Shown here: one piece after another, positions 45,344-57,230 of the stretch
How positions within the stretch are numbered: the first letter of the stretch is position 1
Layout of the letters: each line of letters starts with the position of its first letter
DNA from: Okapia johnstoni
Lineage: Eukaryota; Chordata; Mammalia; Artiodactyla; Giraffidae
Direction of reading: 5' to 3'
Length of the DNA: 64,000 nt
Assembly: GCA_024291935.2 (NCBI GenBank)
Contig: CM044321.1
Coordinates: 65,466,985 to 65,530,984 of the forward strand
Notes under the pieces: model-generated
What the model saw: the letters and a program-made list of their open reading frames with translations, nothing else
What the model was told of the DNA's origin: nothing
The model's database searches: none
Translations under genes and position numbers: made by a program

Positions 45344-45730
45344 TGAGTCTTACTCAACTTTCAATTTAAGAGCTTTACTGAACTTCAAGCCTAGGATTGT
45401 TTTCTGCCAAGCTCCTCCCTTCTCTATTCTTTGAGTATGTTGTCTACAGGGGCCAAATGTGCAGTGGCTGTTAACACATTACAGACAATGTAACAACGGG
45501 AGGGGAAGAGGATCCAGAATTTTGTCTTTCCATTTGTTCAACCCAGAGTTGGAGGATAACCCTGTTAACAGGGAGAGGTTGAGAAGGGGGAAATGCAAAG
45601 TTAAATGCAGCCATGAACACTATGGAGAATCAATAAATATTGACAGGTGAGAGGGCAGACGGAGGGAGAGAAGTTTTGCTAATCTAAACTAACGCTGGTT
45701 AATAATACAGAACAAGGATTTTTCACCAGC
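45344..45730. other. Unlabelled DNA
   Basis: No gene or repeat seen. Confidence 0.4.
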
Positions 45731-46205
45731 CAGAGACATCAAAGCTATAGTTTTTTCAGCAGTCATGTAGGATGTGACAGTTGGGCTATAAAGAAAGCTG
45801 AATGCCAAAGAATTGATGCTGTTGAACTGTGATGCTGGAGACTCTTGAGAGTCCTTTGGACTGCAAGGAGATCCAACCAGTCCATCCTAAATGAAATCAG
45901 TCCTGAATATTCATTGGAAGGACTGATGCTGAAGCTGAAGCTCCAGTACTTTGGCCACCTGATGTGAAGAACTGACCCACTGGAAAAGACCCTGATGCTG
46001 GGAAAGATTGCAGGCAGGAAGAGAAGGGAATGACAGAGGATGAGATGGTTGGATGGCATCACCGACGTGATGGATGTGAGTTTGAGCAAGCTCTGGGAGC
46101 TGGTGACGGACAGGGAAGCCTGGCGTGCTGCAGTCCATGGGATTGCAAAGAGCTGGACATGAGTGAGTGACTGAACTGAACTGAAAACTGAACTGAACTG
46201 AACTG
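45731..46205 (+). mobile_element. BovB LINE 3' end
   Basis: 'cagagacatc', then a ~30-bp loss before 'aaagctatag', and on to 'gatccaaccagtccatccta', 'gatgctgaagctgaagctcc', and the tail with several GAACT units (46169-46205). The overlapping long minus frames (188 and 127 codons) are antisense repeat artefacts. Confidence 0.92.
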
Positions 46206-47124
46206 ATAGACCCCAGAGAAATACCAGTGGCCCCTCCTGGCAGCTCTTGGAGAAACAGCAGAGTTCTGGGTTCCAGGGAGAGGATAAAGTGCATGGAGGG
46301 TCAGAGCAGCTGAGACTTACTGCTGACAATTAAGCCTGTTTACATTTTCCTTCACAAAGAGTTGGACATGCCTGAGCCTCTGAGCACCTTTTCCTTAGGT
46401 GCATACTTCTGTTGGAAACAGAGGTAATCTCCAGTTACCTCACAGGGCTCTCTGGGGCTGTGGTCACATATCTCTCGTTAGCACACATGCATGCAAAACA
46501 CACTGACCTGAGAGATCATTCAAATCCCTGGTCTGGTTCCCAAGTCTTTCTAAGACGTTTATACTGAAACTAGATGAATCCAATGAGGTGGGACTTGGGA
46601 AATTGCTAGCATGTTTGAAGGAGGATTAACAGAATGCAAAAATCTTGGTAAGGTTGTCTATGTTTTCTGCTAAATTGCCCAGTAGATTCTTTCATAGCTT
46701 CAAGAGGGTAGAGAAAGTGAAATCAGAATGTTATAACCATGAGCTGAGTTACAGCTGTGAGGCCCTTTTCTGTGGCCTGAGGCAAGTTTCAAAATCCTTG
46801 TTTGTGTGGCTGTAATATGATTCACACCTGACTCTCAGGGCACATCCTGTCTCATCCTTTTATCTGTGACTCTAAATCATGTCAAAAGTTTTTGCCATAT
46901 GCCGTAGAAAATACTCCATATGTAAAGTTCTTTTTTTTTCTTACTAATTTTTAAACACTAGTCTACCTGGTATATCAACAAATCAAAAGACCAAATATTA
47001 ATTGAACTTATCCCAATTGTGTGCAATTCACAGGATTAAACCCTGGGGGGTGGGGAGGTTGGGCGGGGGGAAGAGAAAGAAACAAGTTTTGTATGACATG
47101 GGCTCTTCTTCCAGGAAGAAGGTC
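46206..47124. other. Unlabelled DNA with a G-quadruplex-prone tract
   Basis: No gene. The notable item is the G-rich tract at 47045-47070 (separate entry). Confidence 0.45.
47045..47070 (+). other. G-quadruplex-prone tract
   Basis: Runs G6 (47045-47050), G4 (47052-47055), G3 (47061-47063) and G6 (47065-47070) with loops T, AGGTT and C. This meets the usual G3+N1-7 pattern on the plus strand. Function unknown. Confidence 0.8.
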
Positions 47125-47281
47125 ATAAGCTGATAATATTAGGTCCCATTTATTTAATCTGCTATGAACCAAGCATTTCACATTTATTATCTCATTAATA
47201 ACTAAATCTTCACAGGAATCTGGTGTGTGTTTTTATGTGTATGTGATTTATGCTATTTTACTGTATTAAAAATCACAGTCA

Positions 47282-47435
47282 AGGGGACTTCCCTGGTGGT
47301 CTAGTGGTTAAGACTTCACCTTCCAGTGCAGGGAGTGTGGTTCGATCCCTGGTCAGGGAGCTACATGCCTCACAGCCAAAAGCCAAAACAGAACACAGAA
47401 GCAATATTGTAGCAAATTTAATAAAGAATTTAAAA
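47282..47435 (+). mobile_element. CHR-type SINE with target-site duplication
   Basis: GGGGACTTCCCTGGTGGTCTAG head, GGTTCGATCCCTGG box B, and end 'caaatttaataaagaattta'. Flanks AAAAATCACAGTCA at 47268-47281 and 47436-47449 are perfect over 14 bp. Confidence 0.93.
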
Positions 47436-47530
47436 AAAAATCACAGTCAGTGCTTCCGATCTTGCTGAAATATATTCATGAAGCTTGGATGTATTGCATA
47501 TTTTAAATACAATTGATCCCAGATTTAAAC

Positions 47531-47830
47531 ATTATGTTATGAACTTTCTTGGTGGTCCAGTGGTTAACAATCCACCTGCCAATGCAGGGGACATAGGTTT
47601 GATTCCTGGTCCGGGAAGAGTCCAAATGTTGTGGTGCAACTAAGCCAGTGTGCCCCAACTACTGATGCCTGCACACTCTAGAGCCCAAGTTACACAACAG
47701 GAGAAGCCACCACAAGTGAAGAAGCCCATGACCGCAAGGAAGAGAAGCCCTGCTCGCCGCAACTAGAGAACGCCTGTGTTCAGCTACAAAGACCCAGCAC
47801 AGCCAAAAAAATTAACAATTAAAAAAAAAT
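47531..47830 (+). mobile_element. CHR-type SINE, long form
   Basis: Head 'gaactttcttggtggtccag', box B GGTTTGATTCCTGG, then the long body 'gtggtgcaactaagccagtg', 'agaagccaccacaagtgaag', 'ctcgccgcaactagagaa', ending in an A-rich tail. Target-site duplication not resolved. Confidence 0.88.
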
Positions 47831-48020
47831 CAGGTTATTAAAATAAGTACATATTAAAGTGTAGGTAACAATATGAGTCTCTTATGTAACAGGGCTGGTT
47901 TCATCTCCTATTTTACAGCTGTGGAAATTCAGGCAGAGAAGACTTACATAAAATGGCGGAATCTCAATTGGAACCTGAGACTTTCTAAGTTTGCAAGTTT
48001 CCCTTTATCCCACATTGCTT

Positions 48021-49639
48021 CCTAATTCTAGTTTGGGAAACAACATAAACTCCTGAGAAGTTAGATGAAAATACAAAATGTAATGTTGTATCTGGTCAAT
48101 GTAGCACATGCTACAAGACTGCAGGAAATGTATTTTCAAGTGTTTAGGTCAGATGATGAATCCGCCTTTTGAGAAGATTTATAAGCCAGAAGCAGGCCTT
48201 GAGGGAGGGCTAAAATTTGGATACTTGGAAGCCAATATTTTTCAAAGTTTCCTTTCTGCTTTTTAAAAAGTCATTTGATGCCTTTTATGCATACCAAGTA
48301 TTTATGAGGGGAGTGAGATGTCTGGGATCCCCTTATAACACTCAAGCAAAAACGAACAAGCGAATCAATAAGTTGGGGAAACAGATTAGGCAGGGTTGGC
48401 AAAATGTTATCTGAGGTTGAGTCACGCAGCGGATAACTGGGAGGTCATTGCTGGAGCCTCTCTTCCTTTGTGAATGTTTGAGAAGTTCTTTATGAAAACC
48501 TCCACAGATAAAGAGCAGTGGCTGAATCAGTCTCGGCACAGGTGAAGAAGCCCCTTTCTAAGAACGATGATGACAGGCTCACCCTGAACTCTTTAACAGA
48601 GAAGTCCATTTACGATGATAATCACCAGCCACAGGAAAACAGGAACTTCCTCATGAAATAAGGAAAAGTTTAACTATAGCGTGGTGATTCGAATGAAGAA
48701 AAACCTCAGAAGGAAGTCAGAGTTTAGACACCAAAAGATTGATTGCATTGCTCAAGAGCATAATTCATGCTTTAGAGGCAGAGGCAGACAATTCTGACTG
48801 AAACATAAGTCTCAATTATTTCTCTATTTATCTGGCCCTCCTCTGTTGCTGCTGCCAAGTGGGTTGCTTACCCTGTTTCATCACTTCATTCTGACTCTCA
48901 TCTGAGAACATAATACTCATTTCAGTTTTAAGAAAATGATGTTTGTATTTCCATTCATAACAAAGTATTTCACAGTGTGGGAATCATTATTATTTCCCTG
49001 CTTACTTTATTCCTCTTTAATTGGAAGCTTCAAATGATTTAACCTATTGTTAGTGTCTCATACCATCGAATATTCCTTTTGCCTCTCCAGGAGCTGGGCT
49101 GCCAAAGGGATTTGCAACAGAATTGGCCTCTGGGGGCAAGTTTTCAATTAGTTCATTATTCCAACCTTTTACAAAGCAGAATCTGAAAATTCACAGGACA
49201 AATTGTATCAGCTCATCTGTGTACTGAGGAAGGTACTGAAGTTATTACATTAATTGATAGATTAACATATACTTGGGTGAAAACAATGCTCTGGAGCTTT
49301 AGGACTTTAGACTAGCTCATTATTTTGACATGACATTATGTACCCGAATACTACAAATCAGTTTAGGAACAGTAACTCGTTTTGGCAATCCATTCCCTTG
49401 ACTAGGGAGTTTCGCAGTGGGTTTATTTAGCTGTAAAAGACAGCATCTCTCCCAAGCTACCTTAAGGGACAGGGTATCTATATAAAGGATGCATGTGATT
49501 TGAAATTGAAACTAAATTGGCATCAGGCCTGGGTCTGGCCTCTCCCTCATGGCATTTCAGTTTCTCTCCATGAATCTGCTTGTTCCACATGCCTCTCTCT
49601 ACCGAAAGGCTATTTCCCACCATGTTGGCAGCATCAAGA
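48021..49639. other. Unlabelled DNA with a unique block
   Basis: No gene. 48880-49200 is A+T-rich but complex, with a 'ctttaattggaag' patch (TTAATTGG, homeodomain-like) near 49015. No repeat signature. Conservation cannot be judged. Confidence 0.35.
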
Positions 49640-49750
49640 TAGGAAATAGTAATCGCTAATCCTTATTGAGTATATGCTGTGTGCCAGGCACTATTCTCAG
49701 TATTTCACTTATGTTAATATATTTGATCCTTGGAACAACTGCCGTGAACT
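49640..49750 (-). mobile_element. MIR SINE fragment
   Basis: 'tccttattgagtatatgctg', 'tgtgccaggcactattctca', 'tattaatatatttgatcctt'-like order (plus-strand reading) is the reverse of the MIR 3' part. Confidence 0.75.
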
Positions 49751-52468
49751 CTGACTTGAATATGAATTGGTCTTATTACAATCCAGACTAAAACACTAGC
49801 TTATTTTCACCTTTAATTCCATTATCCAGTCTCTCCATTTCTCAGCTCAGGTTAGAGAAAGCAAGAATCTGATTGTACCAGACCATTTTTTGCACCATGC
49901 TGCACGAGTTAACCTGTGGTTGGTTTCCCTTCCATCAGCTGCACAGCTCTGAACCACAGGCAGGGTTGCTTAGCTCAGAACATAAGAAGGAAGCAAGCTA
50001 TGCCCACGAATGGGACAGCTTCTTTCTAAGGAGTTGTAGGAGGAAGAGATCAAAATGAATCTCTAAGACCAGGGGAAGAAGTGGGGATTCCTATGTCTAG
50101 GAATTTACCTGTGACCTGGGAAGCCCTCTCTGGCTGTTCATCTGTGAATGATATGTGTTGAAACTTACTGACACCTGGGTTGAGAGATGCATGAATGTGA
50201 TAACTAAACAGCCCTCAGAGGGTCTAAGTCAGAACCTGCTGATTACCTCGGTTAGAACAAAGGGTCACTTACATATTGGGGGATGGAGGGACCACAGAAG
50301 ATGCACTTCTTCCCAAATTCGTCCCCCACTGGCTGTGACTAGGTCTTGCATCCACCACTGAAAGAGTTCCTTGGTTAATGCAGATGATAAGAAAGGCTCA
50401 TCTTTGCATCTGCTCTCACCACTCTGTCTTCCCAATCTACTTTGCAGCAACATCAACCCTGGGACTGTAAAATGGGGAGAAAAAGGGCACTCAGAAGGAA
50501 GGGTGGCTGCTGAAATACTCTGCCCATGTCTAAATCAGTTCCAGTTCTCACAGGCACATTCAATGTGTCATATGACTACTGGTGCAGCCCCAGGTGGTAG
50601 GTTGGTTCTGCTGATGGCTGACTCACATGAAGGAAACTAGAGAAGGGTATAGAACCAGGACTGGTACTCATTCTACATGCAAAACCTGTCACAGAAATGA
50701 GTGACAGTCCCTGGTGGGCAGACTCCCACCTCCATATTCCGAGTAGACAATTCATCTGCAGTGTAAGGACACTAATTACTTGAGGGATGGCCAGCTCTCA
50801 AGAATCTTTACTCTTTTTTACTAGCCAGGAGGTACCTATTTATTAACCAAATAAAACGGAAAAGAATGTTTTTCAAGGAAAACATATGGGAATACTATCA
50901 CAGGGAAACTCAGTTCTTCATAAGACACATCAGATTTTGAAACAGAGAGAAATGTTTGATGAAACCCACCACTCTCTTCCCTTAAACTCAGCTTCACATC
51001 CTTGTTCTACCAAGTTTTCTATGGGTTATGTAAATGGTGGCTTAAACTTTTAAAGTTTGACCTGTGTTATGATTTAATATTTTAAAAAATTTGTCCTAAT
51101 AAGACAGTACTTTCGACTCATCCAGTCTTACAAATACATTATTGTGAAATTATATTTGAAGAATCATAATTTAATAGTCATGTACGACAGATTTGCTGCT
51201 ATATGTAATTGTCCTTTTAAAAGTGTTTTAATTAACAATGTTCTTGCAGAATGTGATCAAGTATTAACATAAAGGGGAGGGGAATAAACATGGAAAGGAA
51301 AAGGAAATAAGACAGATATAAAAATGAAGGGAGGAGAAATAAAAAGGAGGAGGAAGAGCTAATACTGACTTCCCTATCTCCCCTTCAAGAAGATGGTTTG
51401 CAGTTTCATCCTGATACTAAAGGGAAAAGGCCCATCTCTCTCAGAAATGATCTCCCACCCAAATTCTACAAATTTAAGATTTTAGGATTAAAACCCAAAA
51501 TTTAACTAGAATCCCAGAAGTATATTCAGCAATTTAAAGTTGGAACGGGGAAAGAATGTATTTCTAAGAGAACTGCCTCACTAACTGACTTTAAATAATA
51601 TAATTTTGCTTTTTAATCTTATTTTATTGATGGACTAAAAAGGAAAAATAACTGTAACCCTAGAGAACAGGATTTTCATCACATGGACATTTTAGAATGT
51701 TGCAGAAACAGTTAGAAAAAGAGAGGTGAGAGAAAAACACATCAATAAAGAAAACTCTTTTAGCTTGGGAAAAAGTCTTTATGGATGATGGAGTTGAACT
51801 CGAGATGGTGGGGAACAGCTCTGCAGGTGTTGGGGGCGAGTGTCCTTTGAATCTACACATTGGCAAGCATGACCGGAGCCCCTGAGGACGAGAATTCAGA
51901 CTTTTGTTCATGCTGTCTCCTGCAAAGGGTATTTAGAGAAGGTACCATTAGCATTCCCTGAACCGTGTTCACCCAGAAGCAAGTAATTGAAAGGACTCAT
52001 AGCCCTCCACCTTCTCCTCTTTAGAATTAGCAGGCAAGCCTCTGAATAGGAGCGAGGAAAGAAACTGACTTCAGTAATGGATTCTGAGAATAGCTGAACA
52101 GTGTGGGTCTGCTGACAGCTCGCCCCTCTTTGGGAGATTGCTTCTGAAAAGGACAAGGGAAGAGAAAGTCAGAAACACGGTTGTATCTACTACAGAGGTG
52201 TGGAATCAGATACAGTTCACGAAGAATTGCTTTCCACCCAAAGTATATTATCATGCACCTTCTACTTCACTGGAGGAAGTAATTGCACATAAAGATATAT
52301 ATTAATTATCTGATTTCAGGTGCTAAGTGGTACTGTATCTGTTGGGATCACTTGGGAGAGTAAGACTTGGGGAGGCTATTTGGCAGGGACAATAACAGGA
52401 AAAGAGCTGTTTGGTTTTGTTTTTTTGTTTTTCAGGTTGGGAAGGGATGGGTAGTTTACAAATTTTAA
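49751..52468. other. Long unlabelled stretch
   Basis: No gene over 2.7 kb. Purine-rich 51280-51360 (GGAG/AAAG). The frames at 50155-50640, 51660-51911 and 51908-52254 have no domain or coding features. No repeat that I can name. Confidence 0.4.
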
Positions 52469-52469
52469 C

Positions 52470-52595
52470 TATTTTTAAAAAAATTTTATTGTCATACAGT
52501 TGATTTAAAATATTGTATTAGTTTCAGGTGTACAGCAAAGTGAATTGGTTATATGTATACATATACCCACTCTTTCTTAGATTCTTTTTATTTTA
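52470..52595 (-). mobile_element. L1 3'-end fragment
   Basis: 'aattttattgtcatacagtt', 'gtattagtttcaggtgtaca' and 'cagcaaagtgaattggttat' are the reverse complement of the common even-toed-ungulate L1 3' end ('…tttgctgtacacctgaaac…'). Confidence 0.75.
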
Positions 52596-52679
52596 TCTGG
52601 AAACTATCTTTTATGTAACTTTGTAACTTTCACCTGCATTGAGGCCATGCTTCCTATACAAATGAAGAACATATTTTAT

Positions 52680-52862
52680 TGGGATCAGACAAATCTGGGG
52701 TATTATCCTACTTCTACGACTTACGGGGTATATGATTTTGGGTAAGGTTGTTGCTTAACCTCTCAGAAGTTTAAGCTAGACATACTAATATTACCTGCTT
52801 TGCAAGACTATTGTGAAGATTAAATGAGATAATGCCTGTGACATCAATAGCCTAAATGTGGC
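52680..52862 (+). mobile_element. MIR SINE remnant
   Basis: 'tcctacttctacgacttacg', 'ttgcttaacctctcagaagt', 'actattgtgaagattaaatg' and 'agataatgcctgtgaca' in MIR order. Confidence 0.78.
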
Positions 52863-54129
52863 TTTCTCTAAGCCTGGCAGAAACTCTGACATGGTGGCTG
52901 CTCCTCTGTGCTTGAGGGCCCTTCTTACTTGTGGAGGAGAAGAACCACACACACACATTCAAGGTAGGGCGTCAGCACCAGAACAGTGTACTCAGTGAGT
53001 GTCTGTCTGTAACAAAACCAAAAACAGACAGCGAAGTAAGGAACAAATCTAAGCATCGATGCTGTTTTATGAAGACCAGAAAACTAAGGCGATTAAAGCA
53101 AAAACCCTAGGAAATATTGGCTAGGTTTTGTGAAAGTACAACAAATAGTGTCAGTTAGCCAGCAGCCATTTCTAAGCATTCATACGCCCCGCCAGTCCCA
53201 GAGCAGGGCAGTGACGTTTCTGCATACCATTAATACATGGCACACTCATTTTGTTGTAAGTTTAATGTGATTACTTCACTAAATTCTGTTATTAATACTC
53301 AGCCTTCTGCTGTTCGTGCAGCATGGCCAGCTGTTGGTAATTTTTAAAAACGAAAGGGACGTATTTGTTCTATATCCACCCAGCAGAAAGGAACATAACG
53401 TCTCCCAGAGGTGGGAGGAGAATGGGGCCCTGCAGGGTAAAGTGAAGAAGGTGCGGTAGGAGCTGGTGTGGGAATGAGATGCTGATCCCAACCATTCACT
53501 TCCCACCAGTATAAGGGGTCTCTCCCAGTATATCACCAGACGCATTTCACAGGATCCAGTCGGAGCACAGAATCCTCTCCGGGTCCTTCAACAAAGGGAA
53601 CTGAATACAAGAAACTGGTCACAAAGGTGATGAAAAGTTGAGAAGACAGACTGGGGACTGTGATAAAACTTGAAACAGCAGCATCAAGAAATTACTGTGA
53701 CCCCTGAAGACTGGAGTGACAATAGGCAGGGTTGGTGTTTTCAGGGTCCAAGAGCAGGCTGGCTGCCTACAGGAAACAGGACTGTGGGCAAAGGTGGCAT
53801 TTGGGAGCTAAGAGAGAGGTCCTCCTGGCAGGAATAGAAACTATGAGGAAGATGCAGCCGCTGCCTGCTCTGGAGACCCACCCAGGGCAGAGGGAAACAG
53901 GAATACTCTCACTTTCCCCCTCCTTCCACCTTCCAGCTTCTCCAGTGACTCCCACTGGTCTCACTAGTCAAAGCTATCTGGAAGCCAAGTAATTTGGGGA
54001 GCCTGGAAACATTGTTTCCTATAGTACAGAGCAGAACAGGGACAAAGAGAAGGAACTGAGAGCCAACAAGCCAGAGCCCCGTCAGGTTCTGTTGAACTGA
54101 CACAGCTGGCTGTGAGTTAAGCTGAAACC
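52863..54129. other. Unlabelled, mildly G+C-rich DNA
   Basis: No gene. Contains an 8-bp perfect inverted repeat CTGTCTGT/ACAGACAG (53003-53010, 53024-53031), a GC-box-like CGCCCCGCC (about 53186) and TGACGTTT (about 53211). The frames at 53279-53992 show no known domain. Confidence 0.35.
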
Positions 54130-54140
54130 TCTCCATGGGA

Positions 54141-54451
54141 GGGCTTCCCCCATAGCTCAGTTGGTAAAGAACCCGCCTGCAATGCAGGAGATCCCGGGTT
54201 GATTCCTGGATCGGGAAGATCTGCTGGAGAAGGGCTAGGCTACCCACTCCTGTATTCTTGGGCTTCCCTTGTAGCTCAGCTGGGAAAGAATCCGCCGCAG
54301 TGCGGGAGACCTGGGTTCGATCCTTGGGTTGGGAAGATTCCCTGGAGAAGGGAAAGGCTACCCATTCCAGTATTCTGGCCTGGAGAATTCCATGGACTGT
54401 CCATGGGCTCACAAAGAGTCAGACATGACTGAGCGACTTTCACTTGCACTT
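54141..54451 (+). mobile_element. Bov-tA SINE, tandem-headed form, target-site duplication
   Basis: Two tRNA-Glu-like head sections (GGGCTTCCCCCATAGCTCAG, then GGGCTTCCCTTGTAGCTCAG) followed by a body and GCGACTTTCACTTGCAC. Perfect TCTCCATGGGA flanks at 54130-54140 and 54452-54462. Repeat frames on both strands are artefacts. Confidence 0.95.
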
Positions 54452-54462
54452 TCTCCATGGGA

Positions 54463-54848
54463 AGACCCCAAAGAGCAGTCCACCCCGTCACCCTCTACAG
54501 CCCTCAGTGTGAGCGAGCTGGAAGGGCACCTCTGGGCAGAGAGGAGGAGCTTCAGCTGAGGAGACATCATCTGTTTTTCTCACTGTTCTCTGTTGTCTCC
54601 TCTCTGGAAACAAACTGTATGTTAATTGGTGATTATCAGAGTTAAAAAAGATAATAATATATGAATATAATGCAGTCTAATTTCCTTATTCTGTTAACTA
54701 CTAGTCTTTTGTTTTGGATTATCCATTTTCCTCATCATCCTGGATAATTGAAAGCTGCGTCTTATTGTTCTCAGAATAATTAAATTTTTGCATTTTTGAC
54801 TGAATAATCCAGTTTTATAATAAGAACAAGTTAAATTTGCAATGATCT
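54463..54848. other. Unlabelled DNA
   Basis: No gene or repeat recognised. Confidence 0.4.
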
Positions 54849-54856
54849 TTACAGCT

Positions 54857-55159
54857 TTTGTGAGTGTACTTAGTCATTTAGTTGTGTCCAACTCTTTGCA
54901 ACCCCGTGGACTGTAGCCTGCCAGACTCCTCTTTCCATGGGATTCTCCAGGCACGAATACTGGAGTGGGTTGCTATGCCCTCCTCCAGGGAATCTTTCCA
55001 ACCCAAGGATGGAATCCAGGTCTCTTGCATTGCAAGCGGATTCTATGCCAGAGTGGGTAGCCTATCCCTTCTCCAGGGAATCTTCTTGACCCAGGAATTA
55101 AACCCAGGTCTCCTGCATTGCAGGTGGATTCTATACAAGCTGAGCTACCAGGGAAGCCC
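54857..55159 (-). mobile_element. Bov-tA SINE, tandem-headed form
   Basis: Reverse copy: end 'gtgtacttagtcatttagtt', body, and head section twice, ending GAGCTACCAGGGAAGCCC. TTACAGCT flanks (54849-54856, 55160-55167). It lies about 400 bp from the other tandem-headed copy in opposite orientation. Confidence 0.93.
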
Positions 55160-55219
55160 TTACAGCTCGTAGCCCACAATCAAACACTTTTTACCATTTT
55201 CTTTTATGTCCTGATATTC

Positions 55220-55440
55220 TGAAGTGAAGGGAAGATAACTAGTATTTATTGAATATATACGATATTCCAGGCACTGTGCCAGCAACATTACATCAATTCA
55301 GTTATATCACAACAACTAAACAAGTCAGGTATTTTTATCCCCATTTTACAGATGAGGAAAATCACATGGGGAGAATGAACTATCCTGTTCAAGGTTATAA
55401 AGCCAAGTCCAGAGACCCTAACAGGCTGAAAATTTATATA
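55220..55440 (-). mobile_element. MIR SINE remnant
   Basis: 'agtatttattgaatatatac', 'tccaggcactgtgccagcaa', 'tatccccattttacagatga', 'ggaaaatcacatggggag', 'caaggttataaagccaagtc' are the reverse MIR in full order. One of the clearer MIRs here. Confidence 0.85.
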
Positions 55441-55474
55441 GACACACAACACATCTTGTTATATATGTGTTTGC

Positions 55475-55478
<4 letters not shown>

Positions 55479-55505
<27 letters not shown>
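55479..55505. repeat. (TA)n microsatellite
   Basis: About 13 TA units. It probably varies in length between animals. Confidence 0.95.
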
Positions 55506-55509
<4 letters not shown>

Positions 55510-55512
<3 letters not shown>

Positions 55513-56764
55513 TACATCTATATGTAAACTTTACCCCCTAAATGTTGTGATTTTTATAAACACCTTATTTATAATTTGTTTATTTAGGAAATCTTAATAT
55601 CAGAAGCATTTGTTTGAGGTCACACGTGCTCCTTAGGAATCAGAGGTGGAAATAACAAGGCCTCAGTACGCAGCAGTCACACTGGCTCTGGTTCCGCACA
55701 TTCAAAGTCAAATCCACTCTGAGCCTCATTTACCTTATATAGAATGGGGATAACATATTGTCGACTAAAAAATATAGTCACAACCTATCAGAAAGCTATT
55801 TCTTTCTTGGTCCAATTGTGTGTCATGTTTCTCTTACGACTTTCAGTCTATGTGGCCACATTATGCTCGCTAGATTTGAAGCTTAAAGGTAACGTCTGCA
55901 TTTCATCTCTCTCTCTCTCGCAGTGTATAGTGCAACAGAAGTTCTCACGCATACTTTTAAATTGAAGCTGTAGCTAAGCTACACAAAAATTCAAAATTTG
56001 GGGTGCAGACAGAGCAACCAACTGTGCAAGACTACCCACAGCTGAGGGATGCAGGGATTTCCACACTAAACTGGACCATCCTTGGAAAATGAGGACAGGC
56101 AGTTACCCTAGGAGTAAAATGTAGTATTCTGAAACAAAATGGGTGCTTTGTTTTGTAAATTTACAAATTTGGCAAAACATACTTCTCAAAAACAAAATAG
56201 GCATGAACATCAGAGTTAAATAACAAGACACAATTATGTATAAATCATCAATGTTCTAATAAGAAATTCATTTCTGAAGTAATAACAATAAAATTTTGAT
56301 AAATTTCCTTTCAATATAACTATGAAAACCAGGATTTTTTCCTATTTTGGTAGGAAGCAGATAATCCACAGCAAAGGTTTTAATTAAAACTTCCTACATC
56401 TCACAGAGCCATCACAGGTATTAAGGGTCCTGAATGTTCCAATTAAAATCATGAAGTATTTGCCCCATGAGACACAGCTTCATCCCCCCAGGCATCAGTA
56501 TGAAACTGAAGTTTTATGCTGGGAGCCAGGATGCTTGGACCTAATGGCACCCACAGTAGAACCACATCATAATGTGCTCATAACATGCTGATCTCATCTG
56601 AGCTTCTAGCAAAGCATTGCGAAGAGATGCTAATGAACACTTTATCCTACACTTGGACTTACTCCATCAAAAGCTATTTGTGCGATCTCAGACCAGACCA
56701 TCATGACCACCACTCCACTGCTTTGTGACGCACAGTAAGTCAGGAGAACAAGCACCACGACTCA
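55510..56764. other. Unlabelled A+T-rich DNA
   Basis: No gene. 55800-55935 may be a weak L2 3' scrap ('gctagatttgaagcttaaag'). A (CT)n patch lies at 55907-55919. The rest has no signature. Confidence 0.4.
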
Positions 56765-57107
56765 TTAGTCATTCAGCTGTTCCCTCAAACATATATACTG
56801 GGAGCCTGACTAAGGGTGACTGCCATTCTGTTAAGTGCTGTGAATACAAAGAGGAAAAAGACCATTTCCAAGGGGGTTACAAACCAATAGAGAAATAAAC
56901 AAAGTACTGTGGGAATACAGGCTAGAGGGCAATGTGTGGTTGGAAGTCCATCTGCCAGGCAGGGGATGTGGGTTTGATCCCTGGTCCAGGAGGATTCCAC
57001 GGGCTATGGGGCAACCAAAGCCTGTGCACCATGACTACTGAGTCTGTGCTCTAAAGCCTGAGCACTGCAACTAGAGAAAGCCTGAGCCCAGCAATGAAGA
57101 TCTAGTG

Positions 57108-57143
<36 letters not shown>

Positions 57144-57230
57144 GTGTCTATAATTTTAAAAATGGTAGGAAAGGAGGGTGAAAGCTGAGATTTGAAGAGA
57201 TGCTAGAGCCCGTGTTTAAAGGTAAAGAAA
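56765..57230 (-). mobile_element. L2 LINE 3'-end remnant, split by CHR-type SINE
   Basis: 'cattcagctgttccctcaaa', 'gccattctgttaagtgctgt', 'gaatacaaagaggaaaaaga' before the SINE, and 'gtgaaagctgagatttgaag' after it, fit a reversed L2. Confidence 0.6.
56937..57138 (+). mobile_element. CHR-type SINE with long A tail
   Basis: 'tctgccaggcaggggatgtg', box B GGTTTGATCCCTGG, then 'gggctatggggcaaccaaag', 'gcactgcaactagagaaagc', ending in 27 A (57112-57138). The long pure A run suggests a comparatively young or slippage-maintained tail. The first part of the head is missing or altered. Confidence 0.85.

Larger units (their letters stand above)
47125..48020 (-). mobile_element. MIR SINE, split by two CHR-type SINEs
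   Basis: The left part (47125-47230: 'tatttaatctgctatgaacc', 'attatctcattaataactaa', 'cttcacaggaatctggtg') and right part (47890-48020: 'ctattttacagctgtggaaa', 'ttcaggcagagaaga', 'ggaacctgagactttc') are one reversed MIR separated by about 660 bp of younger insertions. Confidence 0.75.

Noticed and set aside
45763..46329. 188-codon minus-strand frame as a gene
   Set aside because: It is the antisense of the BovB 3' end. The same kind of frame appears at each BovB copy (802-1440, 29997-30449, 63256-63537).
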